Source: Sanguinoderma infundibulare
Lineage: Eukaryota; Basidiomycota; Agaricomycetes; Polyporales; Polyporaceae
Length of the DNA stretch: 64,000 nucleotides
Assembly (NCBI GenBank): GCA_032821775.1
Contig: JAVLRN010000004.1
Location: forward strand, 2,294,001 to 2,358,000
Direction of reading: 5' to 3'
The notes under the pieces are model-generated. The model had not been told where the DNA came from and did not search any database. It saw only the letters and a program-made list of their open reading frames with translations. Shown one piece after another: positions 11,750-23,429 of the stretch. The first letter of the stretch is position 1; each line of letters opens with the position of its first letter. The translations under genes were made by a program, and so were the position numbers.

Positions 11750-12218
11750 TGTCGCTAGTATATGAAGCCCAGGGCATCATATCCTCATTAGTAGGGCGAC
11801 GATGGGACAAATTGGCAGATGTAGGCTCACCGGTGCGTTGCCGACACGCAAGGGACAGTACTAGCTCGGTACTTAGGCGGAATGCGCACTGTTCGGGCCG
11901 CCGTGAGGTAGCAGTGGCGGGCCAATGTCACGATTGGCAGTGGTGTGCACCTTGTGGTGAGGGCAGTGGATTCGGTGTGCACGGTAAAGCCGCCGCCCGG
12001 TAGCAGAACAGTAAGTATCGTATACGGCGGACGTTGCGGATGTAGTTGGTGGACAGAAGGTAAGAATCCGAGTTCGTCTGGTGGCCGCCGCTTGCGAGTG
12101 ACTGATCGCGACCGTGACGGTGACCGACGCGCTGGTCCCGCGCCCCTGGCAGCTCTGACGACGACGACATTCACGACCTCTTGCACAACGCGCTCTCCGA
12201 CAGCGACGACTCTTCACG
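11750..12218. other. Divergent promoter region
   Basis: This interval separates the F-box/LRR gene (-) from the next gene (+). An acidic frame at about 12155-12215 (Asp/Ser-rich) lies just upstream of the chosen ATG in a different frame. It could be an upstream exon of the next gene, but no clean splice joins it. Confidence 0.4.
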
Positions 12219-13622
12219 ATGCCCGGACCACGCAATCAAAAGAAGAAGAAACCGACGCAGAACAAGAAAGGGAGGAAGCCGCCGCCATCCGACCAGTTCA
12301 AGTCCTTCGACTCGGAGCATGACCAGGATGCTAGGAACTGCACCAGTACTGCTCTCCAACAGACCGAGCGCGCCGACCATGCCCCTAGTCCGACGCCCGC
12401 ACTCGGGCTCGCATCCACTCCCGCAATTTCGTCCCCTCCACCATTAGATGTGTCGGTCAACGTGGTTCAAGAGACGGTACCCTACGAACACTACCCCGAA
12501 CCGTGCTGCCAATTTGAAGAGTTGGCCATATATCCCCAGTCTCAATGCCCTACATACCCTCCCTATTCTCCATACCCTGAAGAGCCCGTCGACGAGTCCC
12601 CCATACCTCCCTCGCTGCTCAAGACGCCGTTCATACACGATCCAGGTAGCGGACCTCGCGTCAAGGACATCCGCGCATTCTTGACTTCAAAGCTTGCCTC
12701 CCCTCCATCTTTGGACGATCCGTTGTGCGTCGAGTTTGCAGATGAAGCTGTCCTGCAGATGTTGTGCACTGTGTTGCCGGAGGAAACTGCGATGGTGCGT
12801 CGTGTCATCTACTTCCGTTTACCGCTTGTGGTATTCAACCGAAGGGATGCAGATCCTGTGGTACAACAAGAGCCGAGTCACAGCGAGGATATGCCCCGCA
12901 TGCCAGAGGCTATACCGTTTAGGGGATGTTCTCCCCCACCACCTCACGGGTGAGGATGGACGGGAGGCTGCGGACACTTCCCCCTCGCCTTTCCTAGCCA
13001 AGGAACAAGAGCTGAGTGGCCTATGTGAGTACCCGCTTGTGCTGCGCGCATTTTTCTAGTCCCGTCACCAGTCGTCATGGGACGTCAGTACACGAAGGTA
13101 GAGTCGGCTCCTCGTAACGTCTGGTGACGAGACTACGTTTCCTCACATCTTCAAGTTGACCTAATGCATCGCGACGTTTCCACTCTATCCCGTGTTGGTG
13201 TACTGACCGTGTTCGTATGCTTAGGTTCGCCCGTCTGTTTCATCCTCGCGTCGTACAACTATCCCGGGGCAATCCGCTCCACGTGGGGCCGGATGGCCGA
13301 GGAGCTGGACGACGCGACGTGGGACCTCCTAGATGGCCCAGGGCAGCGTGCGAACGACATGGGGCTCGGGATGCTCCTAAAGATGACAAGATGTCACGAC
13401 CTGGGCCTTGGGCAGCTGTTCTTCCCGGACTTGGAGTTTGACTCGGATGAGACGGCGAACGAGGGAGACGAAGAGGCGCAGGTGGATGCGAAGTGGGCTG
13501 GAGACGGGGTGGAGAAGGACGTGCCGGTGAACGCAGACCAGGTGCGGGAGGGAGGTGTTGTGGAGGTCATGGAGAGGTTGCGGTTGGAGGACATGGCTCC
13601 AGTGCCGGGGCTGGTGTCATGA
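12219..13622 (+). CDS. Unrecognised protein with possible C4 zinc site
   Basis: The protein has 381 residues in three exons: 12219-12794, 12853-13024 and 13225-13622, with phases 0 and 1 kept across introns of 58 and 200 bases. It begins MPGPRNQKKKKPT, a basic start often seen in basidiomycete hypothetical proteins. A Pro/Ser/Tyr-rich low-complexity stretch follows to about residue 130. The compact part (about 140-300) contains CPACQRLYRLGDVLP, then GLCSPVCFILASYNYPG, that is CxxC and CxxxC pairs about 45 residues apart. These could bind one zinc ion. The second pair is created only by splicing across the second intron, which supports that intron. The C-terminal end is acidic. I do not recognise the family; its function is unknown. 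Confidence 0.68.
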
Positions 13623-14709
13623 CGGTGGAGATGGATTGGTTCACGGCCGGTACGAGTTTGCATGTTCGCTTTCGTATTGCTCACGACTATAATTTGCTAT
13701 CCTTTGATACACTCCGGACCAAGCTGATAGAATCGAAACGCGCTAAAACAGAAGCAAAACGCCAATAATCGAATCCGCCGGGCAAACGGCAACAACATTG
13801 CTAGGACGCCACCTCAACCTCCACACCTGCATTCATATACCATTCTCCGCCCCGCAATCACTGCACTTATGGAATGCACAACTGAACCCGGCACGATGGG
13901 TCGAAGGGGTTGAACTCGACGCGGATATAGGCCGACTTTACTCTTGAAAATCAACGTCTGCGTGCAGGTTGTCGCATTCCGATTCGAACTCCAATTGCAA
14001 GGAGGAACCCGGCCATGCTATTTTATCACTCATCCGTTTATTGCTCAGTCTTCCCACCATTAAGTCAACCTCCAATTGGCTCATCGCATGCCCGACATGG
14101 TCGACTACCCCAAGCGATGGAGTGTGCTCGATGTTCGGACTCGTTGGCAAGAGAGGGTCGTATCCGTGCTGCTCTCATCTGGACTCGGGTTCAGAATTGG
14201 TACAGCATGGCATCATTCGGTTGCGACCGCAGCCAAACCTCTGTTCCCGTCGCAATGATATCATAACAGAGCTCCTAGACTTTGCATACATGTATGGAGA
14301 CTACACGCGCGGAGACTCGAGGTCTCCGCGCGAAAACCGGTTTGTGTTCTCTTGGCTTCATTTTAGCGGATGTACCGTTTAGCCTACGAACATGCTTCTG
14401 CGCACAATGCCCTAATACAATGCCCTTGATCTTCGCAAGTCGTTGCAGGGTCGGCAGTTAACGTTGCACTGCGTCGAGACCCATGCGCGCGAGAAATGCG
14501 AGCTACTTATGTACTTATGCACTGTGCCGGTACCGCGCGCGACGTTCTGCGGACAATTTACCCGGCGGGGCCGGCGCGCCATCCCGCCCCAGCTAATGCA
14601 CACGCGTTCTGAGCGCCCAAGGACGCCCTTTGGTCCATCGACCTTCCACCTCCTCGCCGTCTTCCCCTCCGTCTCTGCTCGCCATCCAGCTCATCCACCT
14701 CGCCGATAC
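13623..14709. other. Intergenic with a strong hairpin
   Basis: No convincing coding sequence is seen. The interval holds a perfect inverted repeat (14306-14332) and, close to the next gene, a C-rich leader. Confidence 0.5.
14306..14332. repeat. Perfect hairpin, 11-base arms
   Basis: The arms are CGCGCGGAGAC (14306-14316) and GTCTCCGCGCG (14322-14332), with the 5-base loop TCGAG. It is very GC-rich and stable as DNA or RNA. It lies about 680 bases downstream of one gene and about 380 upstream of the next, so it is not placed as an ordinary terminator. Confidence 0.8.
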
Positions 14710-16634
14710 ATGCCCACAGATCCATCCCGCCCCATGATCGACTCGCCACGGGTCGCCCTCTCCGACGTCCCCGAGGATCAACCGCTGACCCCGGCGAGCA
14801 CACGCTCGCCGTACTTCCACCACGCAGTCACCGGCTCCGCGACGACCTTCAAGCCGTCCGCGAGCACGACGTCGCTCTCGAGCGGCGGTGTGGCTACTGG
14901 CAGCGTCCCATCAAGGACATCCTCTGCCGCAAGCCAGCGGACGCCGTCTGGCCTCACGAGATCAGGCACGGCGAGATCTGCGAGCGGGGATGTGCCGAGC
15001 GGGGTGGCGACTCCCAGGAATCCGCGGTCGGGATCCCCGGCTACGGTCAGAGAAAAGGACAGGGACGTAAGGGACGGCAGGGACGGGCGAGAACGAGACG
15101 GGAGCGAACGCGTAGAGCGCACCGAGCGCAAGGGCGGGAGGGCGCACCAGCCACCGCCGACGCACAAGACGCGGAACACGCCACACCTGCCGCACGCGAA
15201 GGACGTCGAGCTCTCGCCGGCGACGCTGATGCACTGGAGTCGGGCGCCCGTCTACGGCGCGATGCCGCTACATGGGACGAGGGCGCATAGCGTGACGCTC
15301 ATTGACAATATCGCTTGGCTGTTCGGAGGGTGCGACGAGCGGGGATGTTGGAGGGATGTGTTCTGCTTCAATACCGGTGCGTCCCTCTCTCTCCGCGGAG
15401 CGCACGGATCCATGTTTCCCGGTCATTGGGTGTATCATGGACGATCTACACAGACGGCTTGAAGCGCAAACTCTGGTAACGTCTCACCCAACGATACTTT
15501 TCTCCTCGTTGGGACGCCGCCGTGCGCAGGTTCTGTGAAATGCGCACTATATGCGTGCATTCAGCGACCCGACTTCCAGGAGACATGGATCTCCGCACTC
15601 TGTCTCTTTATCTCCACCCTGCTTCGAGTCTCGACTAACGCTACTGTGTAGAAACCATGCAGTGGTCGCACCCCGAAGTCATCGGCGACATCCCTCCGCC
15701 TTGTCGCGCGCACACCGCAACGCTAGTCGACCGCAGACTGATCGTCTTCGGTGGCGGCGAAGGCCCGGCGTACTACAATGACCTCTACGTTCTCGACACT
15801 GTCATGCGTCGCTGGACGCACCCCATATTCCCTGAAGGAGCTGTGATTCCCCCACCCCGGCGCGCGCACACCTCCGTGTACTACAAGGGCAGGCTCTGGA
15901 TCTTTGGAGGAGGGAACGGCAGCACGGCGCTCAACGACGTATGGACGCTCGACGTGACCGGACCAGCGGAGCGAATGCGGTGGGAGCAGGTCGAGACGAG
16001 GGGCAAGAAGCCGACGGCGCGCGGGTACCACACTGCGAACCTTATCGGGAACGTGATGGTCGTCGTTGGCGGGAGCGATGGGAGGGAATGCTTCTCGGAT
16101 ATCTGGTGTCTCAACCTCGGTGAGTGGACTTGTTGTATGCGCTGCAGAGCTGGGAGCTGACGCGTAGGTGTTGTCTACAACAGACACTCTGTTGTGGAGC
16201 CTCGTGAAACTCGGGGAGAACCATAAGCGACTGTCGCACACGGCGACACAGGTTGGATCATATCTGTTCATCTACGGCGGCCACGATGGAGGATCGTACA
16301 TGACTGATCTCTTGCTCTTTAACCTCGGTGAGTGTTTCTCCGGAACATTTCTTCTCCCCTCCTTCCCGTATCTGCCTCTGTGACGCGACATCGCGTCACG
16401 ATGGACGACGTAGCTAACAGGTCCTGCACAGTGTCATTACAATACGAGCCCCGCCAGATCGCTGGCCGACCACCCTCCGCCCGTGGATATCACGCCGCAT
16501 GCCTCGCCGACAGCCGGGTCTTCATCTTCGGCGGGTTCAATGGCATCGAAGTCTTCGATGACGTCCACATCCTCGACCTCGCCGGCGCGGCCTACCTCCC
16601 ACAAGTCACCAGCTTCCGCATAGACGTCGAGTGA
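14710..16634 (+). CDS. Kelch-repeat beta-propeller protein
   Basis: The protein has 493 residues in four exons: 14710-15376, 15652-16119, 16184-16327 and 16432-16634, all joins in phase 1. The first 190 or so residues are Ser/Thr/Arg/Gly-rich and probably disordered. Six kelch repeats follow, each with the double-glycine strand and a downstream aromatic/Asp pattern: LFGGCDERG, VFGGGEGPAYYNDLYVLD, IFGGGNGSTALNDVWTLD, VVGGSDGRECFSDIWCLN, IYGGHDGGSYMTDLLLFN and IFGGFNGIEVFDDVHILD. This would close one six-bladed propeller. The introns cut at equivalent places in the repeats. Fungal kelch proteins of this type include cell-polarity factors such as Tea1/Ral2, but the resemblance here is to the fold only. 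The ATG begins MPTDPSRP. Confidence 0.85.
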
Positions 16635-19600
16635 TACGTCCATGTTCATAGTCATCCATTGCCATCCCTTTCGGGCACCTTCCGCTGTCGTTCGGCGAGA
16701 AAGGCCAAAACAGGGCCGGAGCGTAGGCCTAGCCCCCAGACCCGGATCGCCTTCAACCCCCGCATTTGTATCTAATTTATACCCTCCTGGATGATGGTAC
16801 TGGTACGCGTCGCCGCCTAATTCGTGTTGTATCTCACTGCTGCTATCCCTGTTCCCCCGTCCCCCCATAACTTCGTCGCGTACAGCCGCCACGCTTTGTA
16901 TCATCTAGCGTCCGTACGGTCGCATGAACTAGACAGCCTACGTCGTCGGCCTGTAGTCCCATTCCCATCGACCCGTGCGGTTGGTTGGAGGCGCGTTCTG
17001 CGGTCACAGTAACTCCCGTTTCGAAATTCGGTTGTGCATGTAGGTAGCATCTATATAAATATACACAGCGAGCAACATTCGTCATCATCTCCATCATTCA
17101 CTTGCAGGCTCGCACACTCTGGCAGGTTTCCGCCGAAGACATACCGTATACACTTTCGGGCCGCTAGAAGCCATCGGCGATACCGGGGGCCAAACCTCGC
17201 GTCCAGAAGCAACCGGATGATGTCGGCCTGTGGTGCCTTCGCTATTGTGGCCAAGCCATCCGTCCAAGACATCATGGACTTACGGCATCCCGACCAGCGG
17301 CCGTTTCGTCAGGTGGCCGCCCTCCCCCTCCCTTCCCGCGAGAAAGAGGATGCAGATGATGGCTTACCCACGCTAGGGGGCCGCCGACGTCGAGTCGATT
17401 CCGCGACTTGGGACTGACCCTCGCCAGACCCTCGCTATTCAGTTTTCATTAAGTGAACCCTCTCCCCCCCCTCGAAATCCAGACCCTCCTCCGCTCAGCC
17501 CCTCCGATCCGCTGTGCGAAATGCAAAAACGCTAATCGACTCTCCGAAGGTCGCACAATGATCGGTTTGCTCAAGGCTTGGCCTACGTCGAGCTCGTGCT
17601 GCCGCGTGCGTTGATCTCGAGGACCGCTCTTGGCACTCCGAAACGGGCGCAGGATGTACATATGCGCACATGAGTATATGATTCCGTCGTGACAGGCTCG
17701 CGTCCGCCGCCTTGGGCCACGCGTCCGAGTCTCGCGGATGGTACGCATCATACTCACGATGGGCGTCGATGGCTTTCCGTAAAAGCGGCGGTCATCCAGA
17801 TAGAGTAATTGGAGCGCCCGTCGGACGACGGAGACGTTGTGGAGCTCGAGACTCGCTGCATGTATAACTTGCAAATATGAACTGTGTCTCCGTTGGCTGC
17901 GCGAGCTATATATAAATGGCGTGGTGTGGAGCACTGGTGTTCGGTTCCGCGGACATTTTTAGGACTGTGGCCACGTTCTTTGCTTCCGGGTCGTCGGGAT
18001 CGAAGAGTTGGAGTGGGAGAGCCCGGAAGCAATGTCGTGCGAGATGGGGTTAACTTGTGAATGTATTCTGAACGAGCCGACCAGGCCCCGTCACGACATT
18101 GAATATATAATCGAATGGTCATCGGGCTCAGGCCTGAGGCCTGAAAGTGCCGGGTTTGCTTGTCGAAGGGCGTCGAGCAATGGCTGATCGCGGTACTTGG
18201 TGTGGCGGTAATAAGTGCGCTCTGAAACCTGGCGCCTCTGTCCCCTGCAGTGCTTGAGGCAGTCGCAAAAGTACTCTGTTCGCTGAGAGCCTGTCGTGGG
18301 TTCCATCTAAAGGAGGAAAATGTATGAGACTCTACTCTCGACTGCTGAAGAGCAGAGTCTGTACTCGTACTCTCTGTAAGGTGGTGGCGAGGTTGCGCAG
18401 GCTGAGTCGAGTCTCGGCAGATTGTAAGTCGAGTACGACGGCGCGTACAGATACGATGGTGGCGGTGCGCGGCGGCACTGAGGCAGGTACGCAGAGGGAC
18501 AGAAGTCAGGTTGTTAATGAATGTGTAGGGCAGACAGCAGTGAGATAACTGGCTGGGACGATTTCCTGGATGTAAGAAAGTCCGAGTGAAATGTATGGTA
18601 AGGGCTACAGGTGTATCGGACGCGGTGACAGACAAAATCGTACAGGACCCGAAACAGGTAAGGTAGGCGCCGACCGCCAAATGGGACTGGGCGCTAACGA
18701 CTGCTTTCCAACAGTCTTCCGACATTAAACGAGCGACTCCTCCTATATACGGCCGGACCCGACACAACCCCGCCCAAACCGTTTCGAATCGCGCACGTTC
18801 TCACTGGGCCTGAGGCCTTAGGCCTCCAGCTAGTGATGTATTTGAATCCACGGCCACGCAGAACCAAGACGCACCCGTCTGTGATTACGGTGAAATCTGG
18901 TCCAACGATACAGGAAACCCATCTGAATAAAGAGGGATATGAAGGTACATCGACTACATGGGCTACTCCACGGATGTGGATGATTCGGCGTGAGCTGAAA
19001 GCACAAGATTTAGTCAGCGGTAGGATCTGGCTTTGCATTCCCGTTGAAGAACGGACCATCTGCACTACACGTGAAGTGGCATCATGGTTGTACAATGGCA
19101 TAACGGGCACGGCCAATATCCGGTGATTTGATCCTTTGCCAAGTAATAGACGGAACGAACCGGTGCAAAGTGCTGATGTGGAAGATTCAAGCCTTGCGAA
19201 CCTTACGTGGGAGGCGTACGTGCACTCTAGAATTGAGTACGGCTAATGAGCACACACGGATTACTAGCCTCCACGAGGCAGGGTGACACTGGATCCGGGC
19301 GTGTATGTTGATCATGCTAAGCTCTGCGACAACGTCAAACAAGGAGGCAGATAGACGGAAGACACGGACTGCCAGAGATTGGACGTCGAATATGATCTTG
19401 TAGCGGGGGTATGGGCGCGCGAGCTGGCGATGGCAGCAGCTCAATAATTCAACACAGATGATGCCTGACAACGTATGAACGACATACATCAGCAGAGGTT
19501 ATCTGCAAAGTGATTTGTCCAGCGTTGTGCGGATGATCTGACAGCCTGAACCGGCCAACTTGAAGACTAGGATTCTGGCTCTCTTCAGGCGGTGTTACGG

Positions 19601-20881
19601 AGTCGTCGTCAGGCCCGAAGCACATGGATGGATGCAAAAGCGGAGGCAAGCCTGGGGCGGCACCGAGGGGGGCGCCGGCGTCGGGAATCGGGGCCGGCGA
19701 TCTTGTCCCTTCGTGGCATCCATTGGCGCCCACAGACATTGACCTCGACATCGTCAGCGAGGGAAAACGGACTTGGGCAGCTCCAACGTTAGGTACGGCA
19801 TCCTGATAACCTATAGGCAGCTCCTGTCAATGAAGAAGCACCGAGGATGACGCCGTCAAGGGGGCGCAGACATTGGAGTGGGAAGGAACTCATTGGTCCC
19901 ACAACGCCCGTCTAAGAATATCGACAGCGCTGTTGTGGACCCTCAGAACTTGAGTGCCTTCCTTGATACCCGTTTTACGCCTGTCACCAATCGTAACCTG
20001 GCGCAAAACTCGCGAGGGCCATGCGAGGTGGGCAATGTGCTGGTGCCTCTGCGCCACCCGTGACTTCCAGATAGCCGGCGAGAAGACTGACCGTAAGCAA
20101 GCAACAGGGCGCAAAACGGACACGAATCCTCGGCACATCACGACACACGGTTTCTTGCACGAGTGAATGGAAAACCCGGGTAAAAAAGTGCCGACAGCCT
20201 CTCGGAGAGGCTGATTCTCGGAGATAGCCCAACGTAAGTCACAGTCGCCTGGCGGTCCAACGGCCTTCACATTTCATGCGGGGTGTTGGGAATCTGTTGT
20301 GAATGAATTTGCTTACTAGATCTGATAGCAAGACATACAAACAGACCCCGATGTCGACCACCCTTCGAGCATCAAGCATTCTGCACCGCGACGGGGGCCG
20401 ACTCTTCACCAGGAGACGGAGATGTGTTACGCAAGCCAAAGACATGCGTCTCCCATTCGTCAAGCCTTGCATCAGTGTCTGCCGTGAGCCGGCGGCGGAG
20501 AGGCGAGCAAAGATCCCCCTGGCGACGGCCCCCGTTCCAGGCGATAACCGATCGGGCAAGCGTTGGTAGGGTGACTCTAGGCGAAGTTCTCTGATCAGGC
20601 GGCCCGAGAGTCCTTGACTAGTCGGACCAATCACCAGCTGAGCGTCGAGGATCAGCATGCGCCCAGACGCATTATATAACTTCTGTTGGGCTTGGCCTCA
20701 TGCCATCCCTTCCCCCCGCTCTTGTCTCTGTCTGCTCGAGCCGTTGCTCGCTCTCTTTCAGGCCGGTGCCTACTGTTCACTCTAACGCGACCCGGGGTCG
20801 TTTCGGTTTCTTTGAGCTCGCACAGAGTTACTTTCATTCCTTCTCCCTGGCTGGTCGTTGTTTCAAGTAACGTTAAGCGCC
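16635..20881. other. Gene-poor region of 4.2 kb
   Basis: Several long frames exist, the largest 18767-17754 on the minus strand (337 codons). Their products are Ser/Thr/Arg/His-rich and without motifs, so they look like chance frames in GC-rich DNA. A short minus-strand stretch near 17860-17762 (VVRRALQLLYLDDRRF) ends at a good GTGAGT donor and may be a real exon of an unidentified gene. Repeated AGGCCT words occur at 18130-18144 and 18808-18826. Confidence 0.4.
20673..20679 (+). promoter_or_regulatory. TATA-type box
   Basis: TATATAA lies about 200 bases upstream of the ATG of the secreted repeat protein. A C/T-rich leader follows (about 20705-20870), as in highly expressed fungal genes. Confidence 0.5.
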
Positions 20882-22194
20882 ATGTACCCCAAGGCGATCC
20901 TCACTGCTCTCCTTTCCCTCACCCTCTCCGTCTCTGCCATTCCCCATGCGAAGGCGGTGGACACGGTGGCCTCATGCGCTGTAAGTACAGTGCTCCACTT
21001 CGCGCTGAATATCCCACGCTGATCGGAGCCCTTATCCCCCGCAGGCTGGAGCCAAGACGGTAACTGTCACCCAAACGGCTTTCGCCGCTGCGCAGACCGG
21101 CGTACTCGCGAAAAGCATAGGCAAGACTTCGGCGAAGGGTGGTAACAACGGTGTGTCTTGCTTCTGCTTGTCGAGCGCGAGGTATGAGGTATTTACGTGC
21201 GTCTGTGCTTTCAGCGGGCACCACCGGCAAGACCACCACCGGCAAGACTACCACCACCGGCAAGACCACCACTGGCAAAACCACCACTACTGGCAACACT
21301 GCAACCGGAAACGCTGCCAGTAGTAACGCGGATGCCCAAACCTCCCTGACCCTCTCTTCCGACAACATCTTCACGGCCTTCGCCTCGGACGGGGGGGCCA
21401 ACGCCACCGCCGGCCAGGAGCCTTCGATCACGTCGACGAACAACTTTATTAACTTCTGCCTTGAGTTCCCCGGGAAGCAGAAGACGAACGGCCAGCAGGT
21501 CCTCGCTGGTTCATGCAACCAGACGCCAATGGGTCTGATCGCCGCAAAGGCATCGATGCCCTCGTCGAAGTTCGTCTTCCCCGCTAACGGGGGAACAGTC
21601 GCCGCGAACACGGACTTCACGATCACGATGGCGATCAACAACATGGAGACGGGCCACTTCACGAACCCAGACACGACGTTCCACATGGCGCCCCAGGTGG
21701 TCAACGATGCCGGTCTCATTAAGGGCCACTCGCACGTCGTCATCGAGCAGCTCTCCAGCCTCTCCCAGACCACGCCCACAGACCCCACGAAGTTCGCGTT
21801 CTTCAAGGGTCTGAACAGCGCCGCCGTGGGCGGTAAACTTACCACCACTGTTGCGGGCGGCCTTCCTGCGGGCTTCTACCGTTTGGCGTCCATCAACTCG
21901 GCAGCGAACCACCAGCCCGCGCTCGTTGCCGTCGCACAGCGTGGTGCGCTCGATGACCAGGTCTACGTAAGTCTCGCATTCGGTCTTTACAGAGTTGTCT
22001 GCTGAACGACGTCGATGCACTAGTTCACTGTCTCGAACGCCGGCGCGACCACAGGCAAGAGCACCACCGGCACTACCGGCAAGACCACCACCGGCACCAC
22101 CGGCAAGGCCACCACTGGCAAGACCACCACTGGCAAGGCCACCGCTGGCAAGGGCGCTGGCAAGGGCGCGGGCAAGCGCCGCTTGAAGTTCTAA
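20882..22194 (+). CDS. Secreted protein flanked by Thr/Lys/Gly repeats
   Basis: The protein has 375 residues in four exons: 20882-20980, 21045-21150, 21215-21966 and 22024-22194, with phases consistent. An N-terminal signal peptide is visible (YPKAILTALLSLTLSVSA, cleavage before IPHAKA). After about 70 residues comes a tract of GKTTT/GKTTTT units (21218-21312). A conserved globular part of about 240 residues follows, with sequences such as SSDNIFTAFASDGG, TSTNNFINFC, FPANGGTVAANTDFTI, HSHVVIEQLSSL and NHQPALVAVAQ. A second GTTGKTTTG tract then ends in a very basic tail (GKGAGKGAGKRRLKF). This is a conserved basidiomycete secreted family, in my recollection often mislabelled as a ribosomal protein S17. 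No catalytic motif is evident. The Thr-rich tracts are likely O-mannosylated linkers. Confidence 0.8.
21218..21312 (+). repeat. GKTTT-coding minisatellite, first array
   Basis: Imperfect units of 15-18 bases (ACC GGC AAG ACC ACC type) encode GKTTT repeats directly after the third exon begins. Unit-length differences keep the frame. Confidence 0.8.
22046..22178 (+). repeat. GKTTT-coding minisatellite, second array
   Basis: The same type of unit as at 21218-21312 appears again in the last exon and grades into GKGAGKGAGK. Both ends of one protein therefore carry the same repeat. Confidence 0.8.
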
Positions 22195-23429
22195 ACGGAT
22201 AGCGGCGCTGTCCTCCCTTCGTTGTCGTTGACGTAACTTATCGTGTCTTGGCTGTGCCGTTATCTTCCATCCTCCCATACCTCGCCCTCCTCGCCTTCGT
22301 ACACACTTGAATGACGGACTTGCCGGTCGCTCATACCATGTCCATTTACTTTTCTTCCCTTTGTGTTCCCGGACTCTGGTGTAGTCACCTTCACGACAAG
22401 CTTGAGGCGGAGCGATAGCGCTAGACTCCTTTATCCCGTAGCAGAGCAATAATACAGAGCATGGTGGAAAACCCAGATGATCCGGCCTGTCGCGTGTTCA
22501 AGAAGAGGGGATCTCGGGCGACGGAGGGCGAGTGGGTTAGGAGACGCTGCGCTGCTTTGCGCCTTGGAAACGGCGACCCTCGGAAATGTTCTTAAGGATG
22601 GGTGGAAGAAGTGCGATGATTCGCTGAGGAATTCACGCATTACACGCCATCGCGAGATTTTGATCGTGCGTGCGGGCTTCGGCCTCAATTGAGCTTGTTC
22701 GTCTGTCCGTCCCCCTTCCCGTTTGACACCGCGGTGTCTCAACTCGTGGCGGACACGAAGGGCTTGATTCAGACTGATACATGCGAAATGCATGAGGCCT
22801 TGAGGACCTCGAATTGGATGCCGTCCTAAGGCGTCTCGGACTCCTCCTCCGAGTCGCTCATCATCAGAACATCGCTAGCGTGACCTTCACGGGCGGCAGA
22901 CCATCAGCCAATCACACTGCGTCTTGTACCTCGACACGGCGTATCCTCGCCATAACGAGCGGGTTGGTCGGGGTAGCCAACGGGCATCCGACGAGCGGCG
23001 CGTCGGCTAACCACGGTGGAGGGCATCGACGGGCATACCAAACTTGGATATGGTTATACTGTACGCACCACCGCCGTACAGCAAGGGTCCAGCCCTACGT
23101 AAGTTGTGGGGTTGTTTGTGCTCTATTTCTGGAGGGATCTGGACAGCTAATCGAAATCGTTGACGGGTGCGTGGCTGTCAATACAAAGCAGTGAGTGGAG
23201 TGGAGCCATCGCGCGGCGTGGCATCACCGGACAGAAATAGCATCGTCGCACGCTTCAGTGAAAATTGGCAAAAACGTCGGACTTCCTTCCAGCCTCCGCC
23301 AGGAATCTCCCTTGCCAGACCTGTGGGTTTGTGTTCACTTTTCCCTTCCTTTTCCTCTTTGAAGATTGATGCGTCAACTGTGACCGGTAAAGGAGCTGCG
23401 GGGGGGGGGGAGGGGGGGGGGGGTATCTG
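22195..23429. other. Intergenic with long poly-G tract
   Basis: This is the 3' region of the secreted repeat protein followed by non-coding DNA. Runs of 11 and 12 G, separated by one A, lie at 23400-23423. Confidence 0.5.
23400..23423 (+). repeat. Poly-G tract (11 + 12 G)
   Basis: Twenty-three G in 24 bases, able to form a G-quadruplex and prone to slippage. Confidence 0.85.

Noticed and set aside
17754..18767. Minus-strand frame of 337 codons
   Set aside because: The product is Ser/Thr/Arg/His-rich with no motif, and a stable gene context is lacking; it looks like a chance frame in GC-rich DNA.
20919..22449. Long minus-strand frames of 309 and 312 codons
   Set aside because: They are antisense shadows of the secreted repeat protein, whose spliced model on the plus strand has a signal peptide and conserved motifs.
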